Positions 28,614 to 39,000 of a stretch of DNA of 43,273 nt are shown piece after piece. A program made the position numbers and the translations under genes. Below the pieces are notes generated by a model, which had not been told where the DNA came from, searched no databases, and saw only the letters and a program-made list of their open reading frames with translations. Source of the stretch: Bacteroidales bacterium. GTDB taxonomy: Bacteria > Bacteroidota > Bacteroidia > Bacteroidales > UBA932. Each line of letters starts with the position of its first letter. Within the stretch, counting starts at the first letter, position 1. Location of the stretch: assembly GCA_024692185.1 (NCBI GenBank), contig JAILMV010000028.1:1-43273 (forward strand), given 5' to 3'.

Positions 28614-29834
28614 TTATTTGTTCTTTAACTTGTTCTTTTTCTTTTCCAATACGAAATCCACATATACCGAAAGCGTGCAACGCACCGGTTTTCCGTTCAC
28701 CATACCCGGCTTCCAGTCGGGAGAGGCCTCGATTACCCTGACGGCTTCTTCGTCCAAGGAAGGATGTATGCCCTTCTTCACCTTGACATTGCACACATGG
28801 CCTTTTTCGTCGATGGTGAATTCCACCAGGACCTTGCCCTGTATGCCGTTCTCCTGGGCATATTTAGGATATCTCAGATACACATATACCCAGTTGGCCA
28901 GGAAGAAAGAGGGATTCTTCCTGCCGAGGAAAGAAGGTTTGACGTCACAGTCGTCGAATACTACCACGTCCGCAGGGCCGTCCTCCGAAGGCCAGAAGGA
29001 AGGTTTTCCGGCGCCGGAAAGGCTGACGCAGAAATTGTAGATATATTCTCCCTGGCGGGTAAGCTCCTCATATTCGAGAGGATCTATTCCGCCGCGATAG
29101 GTCTTGCCGGGTTCGGCGGTAGTGAAGAACACTCCGGGAATCTCTTTTCCGTAGAAAGAACGGAAATCCGACTTTGCAGGCTCCCTGCTGGTCAATTCAG
29201 GCAGGGCCGGCTGCAAGCTGGAAGATACGCCGGCAATCAGCCTGTTCATATCCGCGTTGGAGCCGGTGTAGGCATAGAAGCCTTTGTTGGGATTGTCGAA
29301 ATAATCCAGGTTCACGAAGGCATCGATGCGGGAACTCTCTTCGAAAGCACGGTTCAGGAAGTACCAGGAGCCGGAGTTTGCATCCGCAGCTCCCCCGAAT
29401 GCCGCAAACAGGACCGAACGCTGCAGCAGCACCTTGTTGGTGTTGAGCTTTTCCGCAATGGAAAGGAAGAGAGCTATGGCCGTTGCTGAAGATTCCGACA
29501 AGCTGGTACTGATAACTATGTAATTGTCGTGCAGTTGCTTACCGTAACCGGGCAGCCAGGCTATAACATTGTGGCAGGTAAGGGTGTCGCCGTTTTCCTT
29601 CTGGATTCCGAAAGAACGGAAATCCGCACTGGCAAGCAAGTCCAGGCCGGAAGAAGACAGGCGCTTGGCCACGAAATCCGCAAGGGCATCTTCGCCCTTC
29701 AAGGCGGAAAGGGAATCGGCAGTACTGCGCAGGGCGAGGGCATCATCGCCGACGAAAAGCTCGTCGTATGATTGGGCAGCCGAGATTCCGGCGGAAAGCA
29801 GTATGCAGATAGTAAGATAAATAAAACGCTTCAT
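28614..29834 (-). CDS. M28 peptidase-like (degenerate) exported protein fused to TonB C-terminal domain
   Basis: Signal [22 protein letters not shown]28-like middle ([33 protein letters not shown]); C-terminal [63 protein letters not shown] = TonB_C. Confidence 0.8.
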   Translation of the reverse strand: MKRFIYLTICILLSAGISAAQSYDELFVGDDALALRSTADSLSALKGEDALADFVAKRLSSSGLDLLASADFRSFGIQKENGDTLTCHNVIAWLPGYGKQLHDNYIVISTSLSESSATAIALFLSIAEKLNTNKVLLQRSVLFAAFGGAADANSGSWYFLNRAFEESSRIDAFVNLDYFDNPNKGFYAYTGSNADMNRLIAGVSSSLQPALPELTSREPAKSDFRSFYGKEIPGVFFTTAEPGKTYRGGIDPLEYEELTRQGEYIYNFCVSLSGAGKPSFWPSEDGPADVVVFDDCDVKPSFLGRKNPSFFLANWVYVYLRYPKYAQENGIQGKVLVEFTIDEKGHVCNVKVKKGIHPSLDEEAVRVIEASPDWKPGMVNGKPVRCTLSVYVDFVLEKKKNKLKNK

Positions 29835-29838
29835 TGCA

Positions 29839-30363
29839 TCAGTCATTTACAAGAATCCATACATCCTTAGGGCAAAACGATTCAGTCTTGACCTTCTGGA
29901 GATTATCCCATAAATGTGCCAGAGTGTCGGTTCCGGCAATACCGATGGCGGTAAAACCGTTCCCATAAGGGACTTTCTGCACCGAATATCCGGCGCCCTC
30001 TATCTTGGAGGCGAGCCAGGAAGCGTTGGCGGCATTGGAGAACGCCCCAACTACAATGTAATAGCGTTTATCGAGTTTGAGGGAGTTGGCGCGGCGCAGG
30101 CTGGAAACCGAAAGGAACATCTCTCCGGATTCCTTGATTTTATCTATCAGGGCCAGGGAATCGGCCTTGGCCTTCTCCACGCGCCTCAGGGAATCCATCC
30201 GGGCCTGATGCTCGGCTTCTTCCTTGAGTATGATTTCCCTTTTTGCAGCTATGTCGGCAGAGGTCGGCCGTCCGGCGAGACGGCGGAAGGAATCGCAGCC
30301 CTGCAGCAAGGTAACAGCCAGGGCCAGAAGCATTGCAGCGGATATTATACGTCCTTTCGTCAT
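29839..30363 (-). CDS. SPOR-like domain lipoprotein
   Basis: Lipobox LLQGC; C-terminal YYIVVGAFSNAANASWLASKIEGAGYSVQKVPYGNGFTAIGIAG. Confidence 0.78.
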   Translation of the reverse strand: MTKGRIISAAMLLALAVTLLQGCDSFRRLAGRPTSADIAAKREIILKEEAEHQARMDSLRRVEKAKADSLALIDKIKESGEMFLSVSSLRRANSLKLDKRYYIVVGAFSNAANASWLASKIEGAGYSVQKVPYGNGFTAIGIAGTDTLAHLWDNLQKVKTESFCPKDVWILVND

Positions 30364-30369
30364 AGCTTA

Positions 30370-30377
30370 CAAATATA
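30370..30377 (-). promoter_or_regulatory. -7 box for the SPOR/M28-TonB/leuS/yitT gene run
   Basis: CAAATATA on plus = TATATTTG on minus, just upstream of the SPOR gene. Confidence 0.45.
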
Positions 30378-30387
30378 AGAAAAACTA

Positions 30388-31326
30388 TCAGTCTTCGGCA
30401 TCGAATGCCTTTACTATTTTGCTCACCAGGGGATGTCGTACTATGTCCTTGTCGTCGAAGAACACGGTTGACACGCCCTTCAGATTCTTTACCAGTTCTA
30501 TGCCCCTCAGCAAGCCGGAATCCTCCTTGCGGGGAAGATCGACCTGGGTGGCATCGCCGGTTACTATGAACTTGGCATTGGTACCCATCCTGGTCAGGAA
30601 CATCTTCAGTTGGCCCATGTTGGTGTTCTGGGCCTCGTCCAGTATGACACAGGCTCCGTCCAGAGTCCTGCCTCGCATATATGCCAGCGGGGCTATCTGG
30701 ATGGTACCTCCGGCAATGAATTCCTGCAGTTTGCGGGAAGGAATCATATCTCCCAGGGCATCGTAGAGAGGCTGGAGATAGGGATCCAGCTTGTCTTTAA
30801 GGTCGCCGGGGAGGAAGCCCAGCCTCTCCCCTGCTTCCACGGCGGGACGGGTGAGGATTATGCGCCGCACTTCCCTGTTCTTTAGGGCACGTACGGCCAG
30901 GGCGATGGCTATGTAGGTCTTTCCGGTACCGGCAGGGCCTACGGCGAACAGGAGGTCGTTGTTGAAATAGGCGCGGACCATCTTTTCCTGATTGGCATTG
31001 CGTGCGCGGATGGCCTTGCCTTCATTGGTATGGACTATCACAGCATTGCCGTGTTCGGCAAGCACGGACGAGGATGAGCGACCTGCAAACAAGTCCTCGA
31101 CGTCATAGACGGTGAGGTTGAGCTTATGCTTCCTGACGGCCACGAGCTGGGCGAACTTGGCCACGAAGTCATTAATCTTGTCTTCGTCGCCTTCCACCTC
31201 TATCTCGTTTCCCTTGCCGGATACCTCCAGCCCGGGATAATAGGTGCAGAACTCGTTCAGGATCCGGTTTCCGGGTCCGAGGATGCTCACGGGATCAGCC
31301 GTGTCAAGTGTGATGGTTTTCTTCAT
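30388..31326 (-). CDS. PhoH family ATPase
   Basis: GPAGTGKTYIAIALAVRALKNREVRRIILTRPAVEAGERLGFLPGDLKDKLDPYLQPLYDAL, ILDEAQNTNMGQLKMFLTRMG. Confidence 0.95.
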   Translation of the reverse strand: MKKTITLDTADPVSILGPGNRILNEFCTYYPGLEVSGKGNEIEVEGDEDKINDFVAKFAQLVAVRKHKLNLTVYDVEDLFAGRSSSSVLAEHGNAVIVHTNEGKAIRARNANQEKMVRAYFNNDLLFAVGPAGTGKTYIAIALAVRALKNREVRRIILTRPAVEAGERLGFLPGDLKDKLDPYLQPLYDALGDMIPSRKLQEFIAGGTIQIAPLAYMRGRTLDGACVILDEAQNTNMGQLKMFLTRMGTNAKFIVTGDATQVDLPRKEDSGLLRGIELVKNLKGVSTVFFDDKDIVRHPLVSKIVKAFDAED

Positions 31327-32264
31327 TCTATACCAGTAACAGCTTTAACTCTGTCCAAAGTGGATATCATATTGTCGTAATCCGACTTGTCAATCCAATC
31401 GTCGCGTTTTCCTATCTGCTCCTCCACTACCACTGTGCGGAAGCCTTCCGTTTTCTTTCCCGGAAGAGTGCACCACAGGAAATGCAGTTCCGGTTCCAGC
31501 AGCTCCTTCATCCCGCTCTCCTTGCAGAAGACGAATTTCAGCACTGCAGCCAGTTCCAGGCGGGTATTCACGGCACTCATGTTGGAGACCGCATTCCCCA
31601 GCGAATAGATTACGGGCACTCCGGCGATGTGGGTTGTATCCTGCACCACGTGGGGATGGGCTCCCACAATCGCATCAGCTCCCTGCTCCACCAGCCACCT
31701 GGCCCATTCATCCTGCCTGGCATTGTGCTTCAGCCGGTATTCTTCCCCCCAATGAGGCAGCACCAGCACGAAATCGGCCATTCTCCTGGCCCTCTCCATC
31801 TGCCGGGCTATCTCGTCCTTCTCCATACGGCTTACCTTGGGATATTCTTCGCCGGCGCCAAGGTTGGTGCCGTAGGTAAAGTTCACCAAGGCGAACCTGA
31901 GGCCTTTCACGCTGAGTATCAGAGGGTTGTTCCTGTGATACTGCGCTTCGTCGAGGCCGCTGCCGCTGAAACAATCATACTGTTTCAAGGTCCTTTCAAG
32001 CCCCCTGGAACCCTTATCGAGAATGTGGTTGTTGGCTGTCAGCAGCACATCCACGCCAGCATCCAGGATGCTGTTCCGGTAAGTATCAGGAGCGCTAAAT
32101 GCGGGGTACCCGGTATAGGGTGGCCCCGCAAGTGTAAATTCAGCGTTGGCTATAGCCAAGTCCGCATCCGAAAGGAGCGGTTTCAAATCCTCCAGAAAAA
32201 GGGAGTGGTCGAACTGCAGCTGCTTCGTGTGCATCATCACGTCTCCGATGATGCATATACTCAC
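31323..32264 (-). CDS. CapA family protein (poly-gamma-glutamate synthesis-type metallophosphatase fold)
   Basis: ICIIGDVMMH, LAIANAEFTLAG, DVLLTANNHILDKGSRGLERTL, VLPHWGEEYR, GADAIVGAHPHVVQ, VIYSLGNAV. GTG start, no signal peptide. Confidence 0.85.
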   Translation of the reverse strand: MSICIIGDVMMHTKQLQFDHSLFLEDLKPLLSDADLAIANAEFTLAGPPYTGYPAFSAPDTYRNSILDAGVDVLLTANNHILDKGSRGLERTLKQYDCFSGSGLDEAQYHRNNPLILSVKGLRFALVNFTYGTNLGAGEEYPKVSRMEKDEIARQMERARRMADFVLVLPHWGEEYRLKHNARQDEWARWLVEQGADAIVGAHPHVVQDTTHIAGVPVIYSLGNAVSNMSAVNTRLELAAVLKFVFCKESGMKELLEPELHFLWCTLPGKKTEGFRTVVVEEQIGKRDDWIDKSDYDNMISTLDRVKAVTGIE

Positions 32265-32291
32265 GGTATCGGCAGCTGCCGGGCCCGCACT

Positions 32292-33611
32292 TCATTTGCT
32301 GGAAGCGACTATAGCGTCGAACTTATCGTATTTCTCCTTGTATTCAGGATCCGTGCGGAAACGGAAGCAGGCATTCTTGATGTACTCTGCGACGGTAACC
32401 TTGATTTCGTTGTCCTTAGTTATGTCGTAAGCCTTCTCGAAAGCGACGATGGAGGCCTTCAGGGTCTTGTCGTACTCTTCCACGAGGGCGGCGTACTTGG
32501 CATCGTCCATCTCGATGGAAGCCTTCTCCTGGATTTCCACTGCATGATTGTAAAGATAAATACCCTTACCGATCTCGCCATACTCGTAGTTGGGGTCGAT
32601 TTCTGCGCAATGGTCGTATGCTGCAAAAGCCTCGTCCACCTGAGGAGGATCCATCTTGAGGCGGATATTACCCTCTACATACCAGAGAGATGCATTGTTG
32701 GGCTCATTGGTCTTGGCAACGTCGAGGAGCTCGAAGAGGCGGTCGGTGCTGCCACCGGAAGTGGTGTAGTAGTTGATGAGTCCGATAAGGATGCTCTGGC
32801 TCTTAGGATAGTTCACGAAACCATCCTCGAGATACTTGACGGAAAGCTCTTTGTCGCCTTCTTTCTCTGCGATGGTGGAGAGACGGGCATAAACGTCGCC
32901 GTCCTCACCATAGTAATTGTGCTCCAGGCACTTGGTGAAGAAGGTCTTTGCCCTGGCAATGTCGGCAGCAATCCATGCGGTGAGACCTGCGTTGTAAACG
33001 GCATTGGTATCCATCTTGGCATAAGGCTCAATGAGGGAAGTCTCATATGCGGCCTCGAAGCACTTCGAGGACTTGGCATAATCCTGAAGGGAATATGCGC
33101 TGACAGCATCGGAAGAGAACTTGTCATGGACAGAGATGAGGCCGTCCACGATATCCTTGGTCTTCTTGGCCTTGGTGTCAAGCTCGTAAGCCTTCTGGTA
33201 TGCCTTCACGGCCTCGCAGAGAGGATTCTCCACTGCAGGCTTGGTAGTATTGATGAAAGAGAGCTTGCCTCCGAGGAAGTAATAATCAGCTGTCTCATAA
33301 TGCTGGACTGTCATGGCGTTGCCCTGGATCTGCACTTCTTCGGTGCTGAGAGGTTTCACGCCGGACATCAGGAGGGCGAGTTCAGACTCTGCCGCTCCGA
33401 TATATCCTATACCCTGTACTGCATTGTATGCATCGATATAAGTCTGGCCAAGTTTGATCCATACGGCCGGATTCACAGCCTTCTTTTCGTTTTGGGTAAC
33501 GGCCTTGGCGGCAGCCACCTTCTTTGCAGCAGCCTCAGCATCTTTGATCTGCTGGGCATTGGCTATCTGGACAGAAGCCAGGATTGCAAGCGCGAAAATA
33601 ATCTTTTTCAT
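32292..33611 (-). CDS. Exported TPR-repeat protein
   Basis: Signal MKKIIFALAILASVQIANAQ; TPR-like helical repeats. Start moved to ATG 33611. Confidence 0.75.
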   Translation of the reverse strand: MKKIIFALAILASVQIANAQQIKDAEAAAKKVAAAKAVTQNEKKAVNPAVWIKLGQTYIDAYNAVQGIGYIGAAESELALLMSGVKPLSTEEVQIQGNAMTVQHYETADYYFLGGKLSFINTTKPAVENPLCEAVKAYQKAYELDTKAKKTKDIVDGLISVHDKFSSDAVSAYSLQDYAKSSKCFEAAYETSLIEPYAKMDTNAVYNAGLTAWIAADIARAKTFFTKCLEHNYYGEDGDVYARLSTIAEKEGDKELSVKYLEDGFVNYPKSQSILIGLINYYTTSGGSTDRLFELLDVAKTNEPNNASLWYVEGNIRLKMDPPQVDEAFAAYDHCAEIDPNYEYGEIGKGIYLYNHAVEIQEKASIEMDDAKYAALVEEYDKTLKASIVAFEKAYDITKDNEIKVTVAEYIKNACFRFRTDPEYKEKYDKFDAIVASSK

Positions 33612-33617
33612 ATTATT

Positions 33618-33625
33618 CAAAGTTA
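33618..33625 (-). promoter_or_regulatory. -7 box for the TPR/CapA/PhoH genes
   Basis: CAAAGTTA on plus = TAACTTTG on minus, between gyrA stop and the TPR gene. Confidence 0.45.
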
Positions 33626-33629
33626 GTTG

Positions 33630-36176
33630 TTATTCGTTTTCTTGTGTTACTTCTGCACTTTCCGTGCCATCTGCTTCCACAGCCTCCTCGTCCTCGCTCT
33701 TGGAAACCACGGAAACGGCCGATATTGCATCTCCTTCACGGAGGCTGATAAGCCTTACTCCCTGGGTGGCCCTGCTCAGCACGCTGATGCCGGAAACAGC
33801 CATCCTGATGGTAAGTCCGGAACGGTTGATGATCATAAGGTCGTCATTCTCGGTCACGTTCTTGATGGCTACCACATTACCGGTCTTGTCGGTGATGTTC
33901 AAGGTCTTTACGCCCTTGCTGCCACGGTGGGTAGAACGGTATTCCTCAGGATCCGAGCGCTTTCCGTAACCATTTTCGCTGACCACGAGCACGGTGTGAT
34001 CCGCAGCGTCTTCCGCATTCGGATCGTAGGTAATCACGCCTATTACCTCGTCGTCATCATCTATATCGATGCCTCGCACGCCCGAAGCGCTGCGTCCGAG
34101 TACGCGGACCTCATCCTCTTCGAAGCGTACGCAACGTCCGTTCTTGGCGGCCATCATTATCTGCTCATTTCCGTTGGTAAGCACTGCATCGAGCAATTCG
34201 TCACCCTCGCGGATGGTAAGGGCGATGATACCCTTGTTGCGGCTGCGTTTGTTGGAATAATCCTCCAGGCTGGTCTTCTTGATGATACCCTTCTTGGTGA
34301 CGAGGGTCACGAAGTGGCTCTGCACGTACTCGCTGTCCTCGATGCGGGCGGCATTGAGATAAGTGCGGATGCTATCGTCGGAATCGATGGCAAGCAGGTT
34401 CTGCACGGCTCGGCCCTTGGAAGAACGTACTCCTTCGGGAAGCTCATAGACCTTGAGCCTGTAGCACATACCCTTCTGGGTGAAGAAGAGCATGGTGGAG
34501 TGCATGTTGGCGACGTAGATATGTTCGATGAAGTCCTCGTCGCGGGTGGCACCGCCCTTCTTGCCGACGCCGCCCCTTGCCTGGGTACGGAATTCGGTAA
34601 GAGCAGTACGTTTGATATATCCGAGATGGGAGATGGTGATTACCACGTCCTCGTCGGCATAGAAATCTTCGGGATTGAACTCGTCCGCACTCATGGTGAT
34701 CTCGCTGCGGCGGGCATCGCCATACTTGGCCTTCATCTCGGCGCACTCGTCCTTGACTATCTGCAACTGGAGAGCGTCGCTGCCGAGGATCTCGATGCAG
34801 CGGGCGATGAACTTCTCGAGTTCGTCGTACTCTGCCTGCAGTTTCTCGCGCTCGAGTCCGGTGAGCTGGCGGAGACGCATTTCCACGATTGCCTGTGCCT
34901 GAGCCTCGGTAAAGCCGAACTTGCTCATCAAGCCTTCGCGGGCCTCGTCAACGCTCTTGGAGGCGCGGATGTGGGCGATGATCTCGTCGATGATGTCGAT
35001 GGCCTTCAGCAGACCTTCGAGGATGTGGGCACGCTTCTGGGCCTTGTCGAGATCGAACTTGGTGCGGCGCACCACCACCTCGTGACGGAAATCGACGAAG
35101 TTGGCAATGATCTCCTTGAGGGAAAGGGTGCGGGGACGGCCCTTCACCAGAGCTACGTTGTTGATGGCGAAGCTGGACTGGAGAGGGGTATATTTGAAGA
35201 GGGTGTTCAGCACCACGCTGGTGTTGGCCCCCTGCTTTACGCGGAAGATGACGCGAACGCCCTCGCGGGAAGTCTCGTCGTTCATATAGGTGATGCCCTC
35301 GATCTTCTTGTCCTCGACCATGGAGGCAATACGCTCGAGCATCTCCTTCTTGTTGACCATATAGGGGATCTCGGTAACGACTATGGTCTCCTGACCGCGG
35401 TCGTTGACCTCGATATCCGTCTTGGCGCGGATTACCACGCGGCCACGGCCGGTGGTGTAGGCGTCGATGATTCCCTGACGGCCCATAATGAGGCCACCGG
35501 TCGGGAAGTCAGGACCCTTGATGTGCTCCATCAGGCCCTCGACGTCGATGTCGGGATTGTCGATGTAGGCGCAGATTGCATCGCAGCACTCGCCGAGGTT
35601 ATGGGGAGCCATATTGGTGGCCATACCCACGGCAATACCGGAAGATCCGTTCAGAAGGAGCAGAGGAAGCTTAGTAGGAAGCACGGTAGGCTCTTCGATG
35701 GAGTCATCGAAGTTGAGAGCCATATCGACCGTATTCTTCTCGATGTCGGAGAGCACATCCTCGGCCTTCTTTTCCAACTTTGCCTCAGTATATCGCATAG
35801 CAGCGACGGGGTCACCGTCCATGCTACCGAAGTTTCCCTGGCCATATACCAGCGGATAACGCTGATTCCAATTCTGGGCGAGACGCGCCATAGCGTCGTA
35901 AACGGAACTGTCCCCGTGCGGATGGAACTTACCGAGAACTTCACCCACGATACGGGCGGATTTCTTGGTTTGCCCACCGTAAGACAGGCCCAGCCCGTCC
36001 ATTCCGAAGAGAACCCTGCGCTGAACCGGTTTCAGACCGTCACGCACGTCCGGGAGAGCACGCGAAACGATAACCGACATCGAGTAGTCGATGTATGCGC
36101 TACGCATCTCATGATCAATCTCCACAGGCTCGATGTAACCGTGATTCACTTCGTTGAAATTTCCCTCACTGTCCAT
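33630..36176 (-). CDS. gyrA: DNA gyrase subunit A
   Basis: [90 protein letters not shown]; GyrA-box-like repeats; acidic tail. Confidence 0.98.
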   Translation of the reverse strand: MDSEGNFNEVNHGYIEPVEIDHEMRSAYIDYSMSVIVSRALPDVRDGLKPVQRRVLFGMDGLGLSYGGQTKKSARIVGEVLGKFHPHGDSSVYDAMARLAQNWNQRYPLVYGQGNFGSMDGDPVAAMRYTEAKLEKKAEDVLSDIEKNTVDMALNFDDSIEEPTVLPTKLPLLLLNGSSGIAVGMATNMAPHNLGECCDAICAYIDNPDIDVEGLMEHIKGPDFPTGGLIMGRQGIIDAYTTGRGRVVIRAKTDIEVNDRGQETIVVTEIPYMVNKKEMLERIASMVEDKKIEGITYMNDETSREGVRVIFRVKQGANTSVVLNTLFKYTPLQSSFAINNVALVKGRPRTLSLKEIIANFVDFRHEVVVRRTKFDLDKAQKRAHILEGLLKAIDIIDEIIAHIRASKSVDEAREGLMSKFGFTEAQAQAIVEMRLRQLTGLEREKLQAEYDELEKFIARCIEILGSDALQLQIVKDECAEMKAKYGDARRSEITMSADEFNPEDFYADEDVVITISHLGYIKRTALTEFRTQARGGVGKKGGATRDEDFIEHIYVANMHSTMLFFTQKGMCYRLKVYELPEGVRSSKGRAVQNLLAIDSDDSIRTYLNAARIEDSEYVQSHFVTLVTKKGIIKKTSLEDYSNKRSRNKGIIALTIREGDELLDAVLTNGNEQIMMAAKNGRCVRFEEDEVRVLGRSASGVRGIDIDDDDEVIGVITYDPNAEDAADHTVLVVSENGYGKRSDPEEYRSTHRGSKGVKTLNITDKTGNVVAIKNVTENDDLMIINRSGLTIRMAVSGISVLSRATQGVRLISLREGDAISAVSVVSKSEDEEAVEADGTESAEVTQENE

Positions 36177-36223
36177 ATTTTCTTTCTTAATTTTTACGCT
36201 TATTCATAAACACGCAAATTTAA

Positions 36224-36253
36224 CAAAAATATTCGATTAAATTGTTATTTTTG
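36224..36253. promoter_or_regulatory. Inverted pair of -7-like boxes between gyrA and the Clp-N gene
   Basis: CAAAAATA (36224-36231) and TATTTTTG (36246-36253), perfect 8-bp inverted arms; another minus-strand TAAATTTG at 36215-36222. Confidence 0.45.
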
Positions 36254-36275
36254 CAATCAATAATACCTACTGAAA

Positions 36276-36791
36276 ATGAAGATTTCCGAAGAATTTGACG
36301 CCATCGTCGGATTTGCCCGTGAAGAAGCAATGAGAACCGGCAGCTATAGCATAGAAGCCGACCATCTTTTCCTCGGAATCCTGCGTCACGGCAGCAATGC
36401 GGCAGTGGAAGCCCTCAAGGCCCGCGGCATCGATGCAGCCGAATGCAAGGCGGAAATCGACTCCCAGATTTTCCACGAACACAGCATCCCCTACTCCAAC
36501 GAAGACGACATCCGTCTCGGCCGCGAAGGCAGCAATACGGTCAGCCTGGCGATCGCAGATGCAATTGCCGAAGGAGCCGGAGAAGCAGGGGCCATCAACC
36601 TGATGAAGGCCGTGTGCAAGCAGGAAAGCAGCAGGAGCAGCGAGTATCTGCGCAAGCACGGTCTGTGCAGCAGGGATTTTGGCAAGGCCACGGGAGATAA
36701 ACAGAAGGTAAATATGGAAACCGGCATGAAAGAGATGGCAATACTGTTGTCCACCTTCAATAGCAATTCTAACAAAAATATCGTAAGCTGA
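36276..36791 (+). CDS. Stand-alone Clp N-terminal (Clp_N repeat) domain protein
   Basis: ISEEFDAIVGFAREEAMRTGSYSIEADHLFLGILRHGSNAAVEALKARGID and second repeat SNTVSLAIADAIAEGAGEAGAINLMKAV; no AAA+ domain. Confidence 0.8.
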   Translation: MKISEEFDAIVGFAREEAMRTGSYSIEADHLFLGILRHGSNAAVEALKARGIDAAECKAEIDSQIFHEHSIPYSNEDDIRLGREGSNTVSLAIADAIAEGAGEAGAINLMKAVCKQESSRSSEYLRKHGLCSRDFGKATGDKQKVNMETGMKEMAILLSTFNSNSNKNIVS

Positions 36792-37741
36792 TGAGAAAGA
36801 CAATTTTAAGCCTGACTGCGCTTTGTTTCGCACTGCTAGCCTTCTCACAGAGGGTTCCCTTCAATCTCAGTCCGTCCGGCGAATACATGTTCGCCCAGAG
36901 GGATACCTGCCAGCTGTTCATGTCCGTTTATGATCCTACTCCCGAAAGCGAGACCAGCATAGAGGGCAGACAGAAACCTACCATACTATTTGCTTTCGGC
37001 GGTGGCTTCATCTCCGGAAGCCGCAATTCAAGAGAATACCTCTATTGGTTCCGCCGCCTATGCGACAACGGATACCGAGTCATTACTATGGACTACCGCC
37101 TCGGCCTTAAAGGCAAGGGCAACATCGGCATCACCCAGGTCGGTGCCATCTACGATGCCATCGAAGTCGGCGTGGAAGATATGTACGCCGCCACGGCTTA
37201 CATCATAGACAATGCAGAGGCCCTGGGCGTGGACCCTGCGAACATAGTCATCAGCGGTTCTTCCGCAGGTGCAATCATCTCCCTTCAGGCAGAGTGGCAT
37301 CTGTGCAACAGGAGCGGACACGCCGCAATGCTCCCCAAGGACTTCCGCTATGCCGGAGTCATGTCCTTCTCCGGAGCCATACTCTCCCGTAACGGAAAGA
37401 TACGTTTCGAGCGCGAACCGGCCCCCGTGCTCTTCTTCCACGGCACTACGGACAAGATTGTCACCTACAACAAGATCGCTCTGTTAAAGAACCGTTTCGA
37501 GGGCTCAGGATCGCTTTCCAAGACCTTTGCGAAAGAAGGATACAACTACAACATCTTCCGCTACCAGGGCAACAATCACGAGATTGCGGCATCCTTCATG
37601 AAGAACGTCCCCGAGCAGCTGCGCTTCCTGGAAGAGAACGTGATGCGCGCAAAGAAAAGGATCGTCGACGCAACGGTCAGCGATCCTGATATCAAGGTCT
37701 GGCAGGCTAATTCTACCAAGGACGTTTACAAGAACAACTAG
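36791..37741 (+). CDS. Exported alpha/beta-hydrolase (carboxylesterase-like)
   Basis: Signal MRKTILSLTALCFALLAFSQ; FAFGGGFISGSRNSREY, ISGSSAGAIISLQAEW, VLFFHGTTDKIV, GNNHEIA. Confidence 0.85.
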   Translation: MRKTILSLTALCFALLAFSQRVPFNLSPSGEYMFAQRDTCQLFMSVYDPTPESETSIEGRQKPTILFAFGGGFISGSRNSREYLYWFRRLCDNGYRVITMDYRLGLKGKGNIGITQVGAIYDAIEVGVEDMYAATAYIIDNAEALGVDPANIVISGSSAGAIISLQAEWHLCNRSGHAAMLPKDFRYAGVMSFSGAILSRNGKIRFEREPAPVLFFHGTTDKIVTYNKIALLKNRFEGSGSLSKTFAKEGYNYNIFRYQGNNHEIAASFMKNVPEQLRFLEENVMRAKKRIVDATVSDPDIKVWQANSTKDVYKNN

Positions 37742-38607
37742 GCGGTAAGTTTCTCCATTACCATCTTCACGAGGTCGTTCACACGCGACTTGTAGTCGGT
37801 GTTGGCATCCTTCAGATAACGGTGTGCGATAGCGCAGCACACGGTGATGGCATCGTGTCCGAGTTTGCGGGCCATGCCGGCGAGGGCGGAGCCTTCCATC
37901 TCGAAATTGGTAATCTTATAGCCTTTGTATTCGAACTTCTCGAAATCCTCGAGCATGTCGGGCATGGCAAGGCCCTGGCGCACGACGCGTCCCTGAGGGC
38001 CGTAGAAACCGGATGCGGAGATGGTCATACCCTTTACGGTGCTATCCTTGAACAGCTCGATAAGGCGCTCCGAACCACGCACGAAATACGGGTCGGGCAG
38101 ATGCTTGTTCCACTTGACAGCCTTCTTGAATTCTTCCTCGAAGTCCAGCAGGGCTATATCGTCGCGGCCTTCGTACCAGTTCATAAGGCCGTCGCAGCCG
38201 ACGGAGATATGGCTGAGGATGAAAGATCCGAGAGGAATCTCGGGCTGGATGGCGCCGCAGGTACCGATACGCACGATGGTAAGGGTCCTGTGCTCGGGCT
38301 TGACCTCGCGGGTCTTGAAATCGATGTTTGCAAGGGCGTCGAGTTCGGTCATCACTATGTCGATGTTGTCGCAGCCGATGCCATGGGAAAGGGCCGTGAT
38401 GCGCTTTCCGTTATAAATACCGGTAGCGAAAGCGAATTCGCGGGACTGCCCCTTCACCTCAATCTTCTCGAAGAGAGGTTCGAACATTTTTACGCGTCCG
38501 GGATCTCCGAACACCACTACGATGTCGGCAAGATCCTCAGGCCTCATGTGAATGTGGAATGCCGAGCCGTCGGCATTGATGATGAGTTCTGATTCAGGTA
38601 TTCTCAT
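37738..38607 (-). CDS. Nucleoside phosphorylase (uridine phosphorylase-like)
   Basis: VVVFGDPGRVKMFEPLFEK, ALSHGIGCDNIDIVMTELDALAN, IVRIGTCGAIQPEIPLGSFI, TNFEMEGSALAGMARKLGH. Confidence 0.9.
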   Translation of the reverse strand: MRIPESELIINADGSAFHIHMRPEDLADIVVVFGDPGRVKMFEPLFEKIEVKGQSREFAFATGIYNGKRITALSHGIGCDNIDIVMTELDALANIDFKTREVKPEHRTLTIVRIGTCGAIQPEIPLGSFILSHISVGCDGLMNWYEGRDDIALLDFEEEFKKAVKWNKHLPDPYFVRGSERLIELFKDSTVKGMTISASGFYGPQGRVVRQGLAMPDMLEDFEKFEYKGYKITNFEMEGSALAGMARKLGHDAITVCCAIAHRYLKDANTDYKSRVNDLVKMVMEKLTA

Positions 38608-38619
38608 GTTGAAGCTTTT

Positions 38620-38994
38620 TTATTTACGTTTGGATGCGCGGAGACGCGATGCGCTGCGCACCAGGAATTCATCCCGCAGTATGGCCCTTGCTGCCAGGAA
38701 ATCGAGGATGGCGGCCACTATGGGGAATACGTCCGTAATGCGGAGGCTCGCGGGAGTCTCGGCATTGAAGAAGGAGAGTACCAGCCATATCTGGAGGCCC
38801 AGCAAGATCAATGCTGCAAGATTGGAAAGACGCATCTGCAGGGTACGGGACTTAAGCGCCACTATGGCGATCAGCTGAGCTGCGAGGGCAATGCTGAAAA
38901 GCACTATGAAAGCCGTACCGTACGGATGGAAATACATTGCGACGAGAAGACCCGACGCAATCAGAAGATAAAGTGTCTGTATTCTTTGCCACAT
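38620..38994 (-). CDS. DUF4293 family membrane protein
   Basis: MWQRIQTLYLLIASGLLVAMYF and four hydrophobic segments, as in Bacteroidota DUF4293 proteins. Confidence 0.8.
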   Translation of the reverse strand: MWQRIQTLYLLIASGLLVAMYFHPYGTAFIVLFSIALAAQLIAIVALKSRTLQMRLSNLAALILLGLQIWLVLSFFNAETPASLRITDVFPIVAAILDFLAARAILRDEFLVRSASRLRASKRK

Positions 38995-39000
38995 AGGCAG

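Noticed and set aside
31482-33626. 714-aa plus-strand ORF
   Set aside because: Antisense across capA-like and TPR genes; spans two well supported CDSs.
33627-36209. 860-aa plus-strand ORF
   Set aside because: Mirror of gyrA; no recognisable domain, typical of antisense open frames in GC-biased genes.
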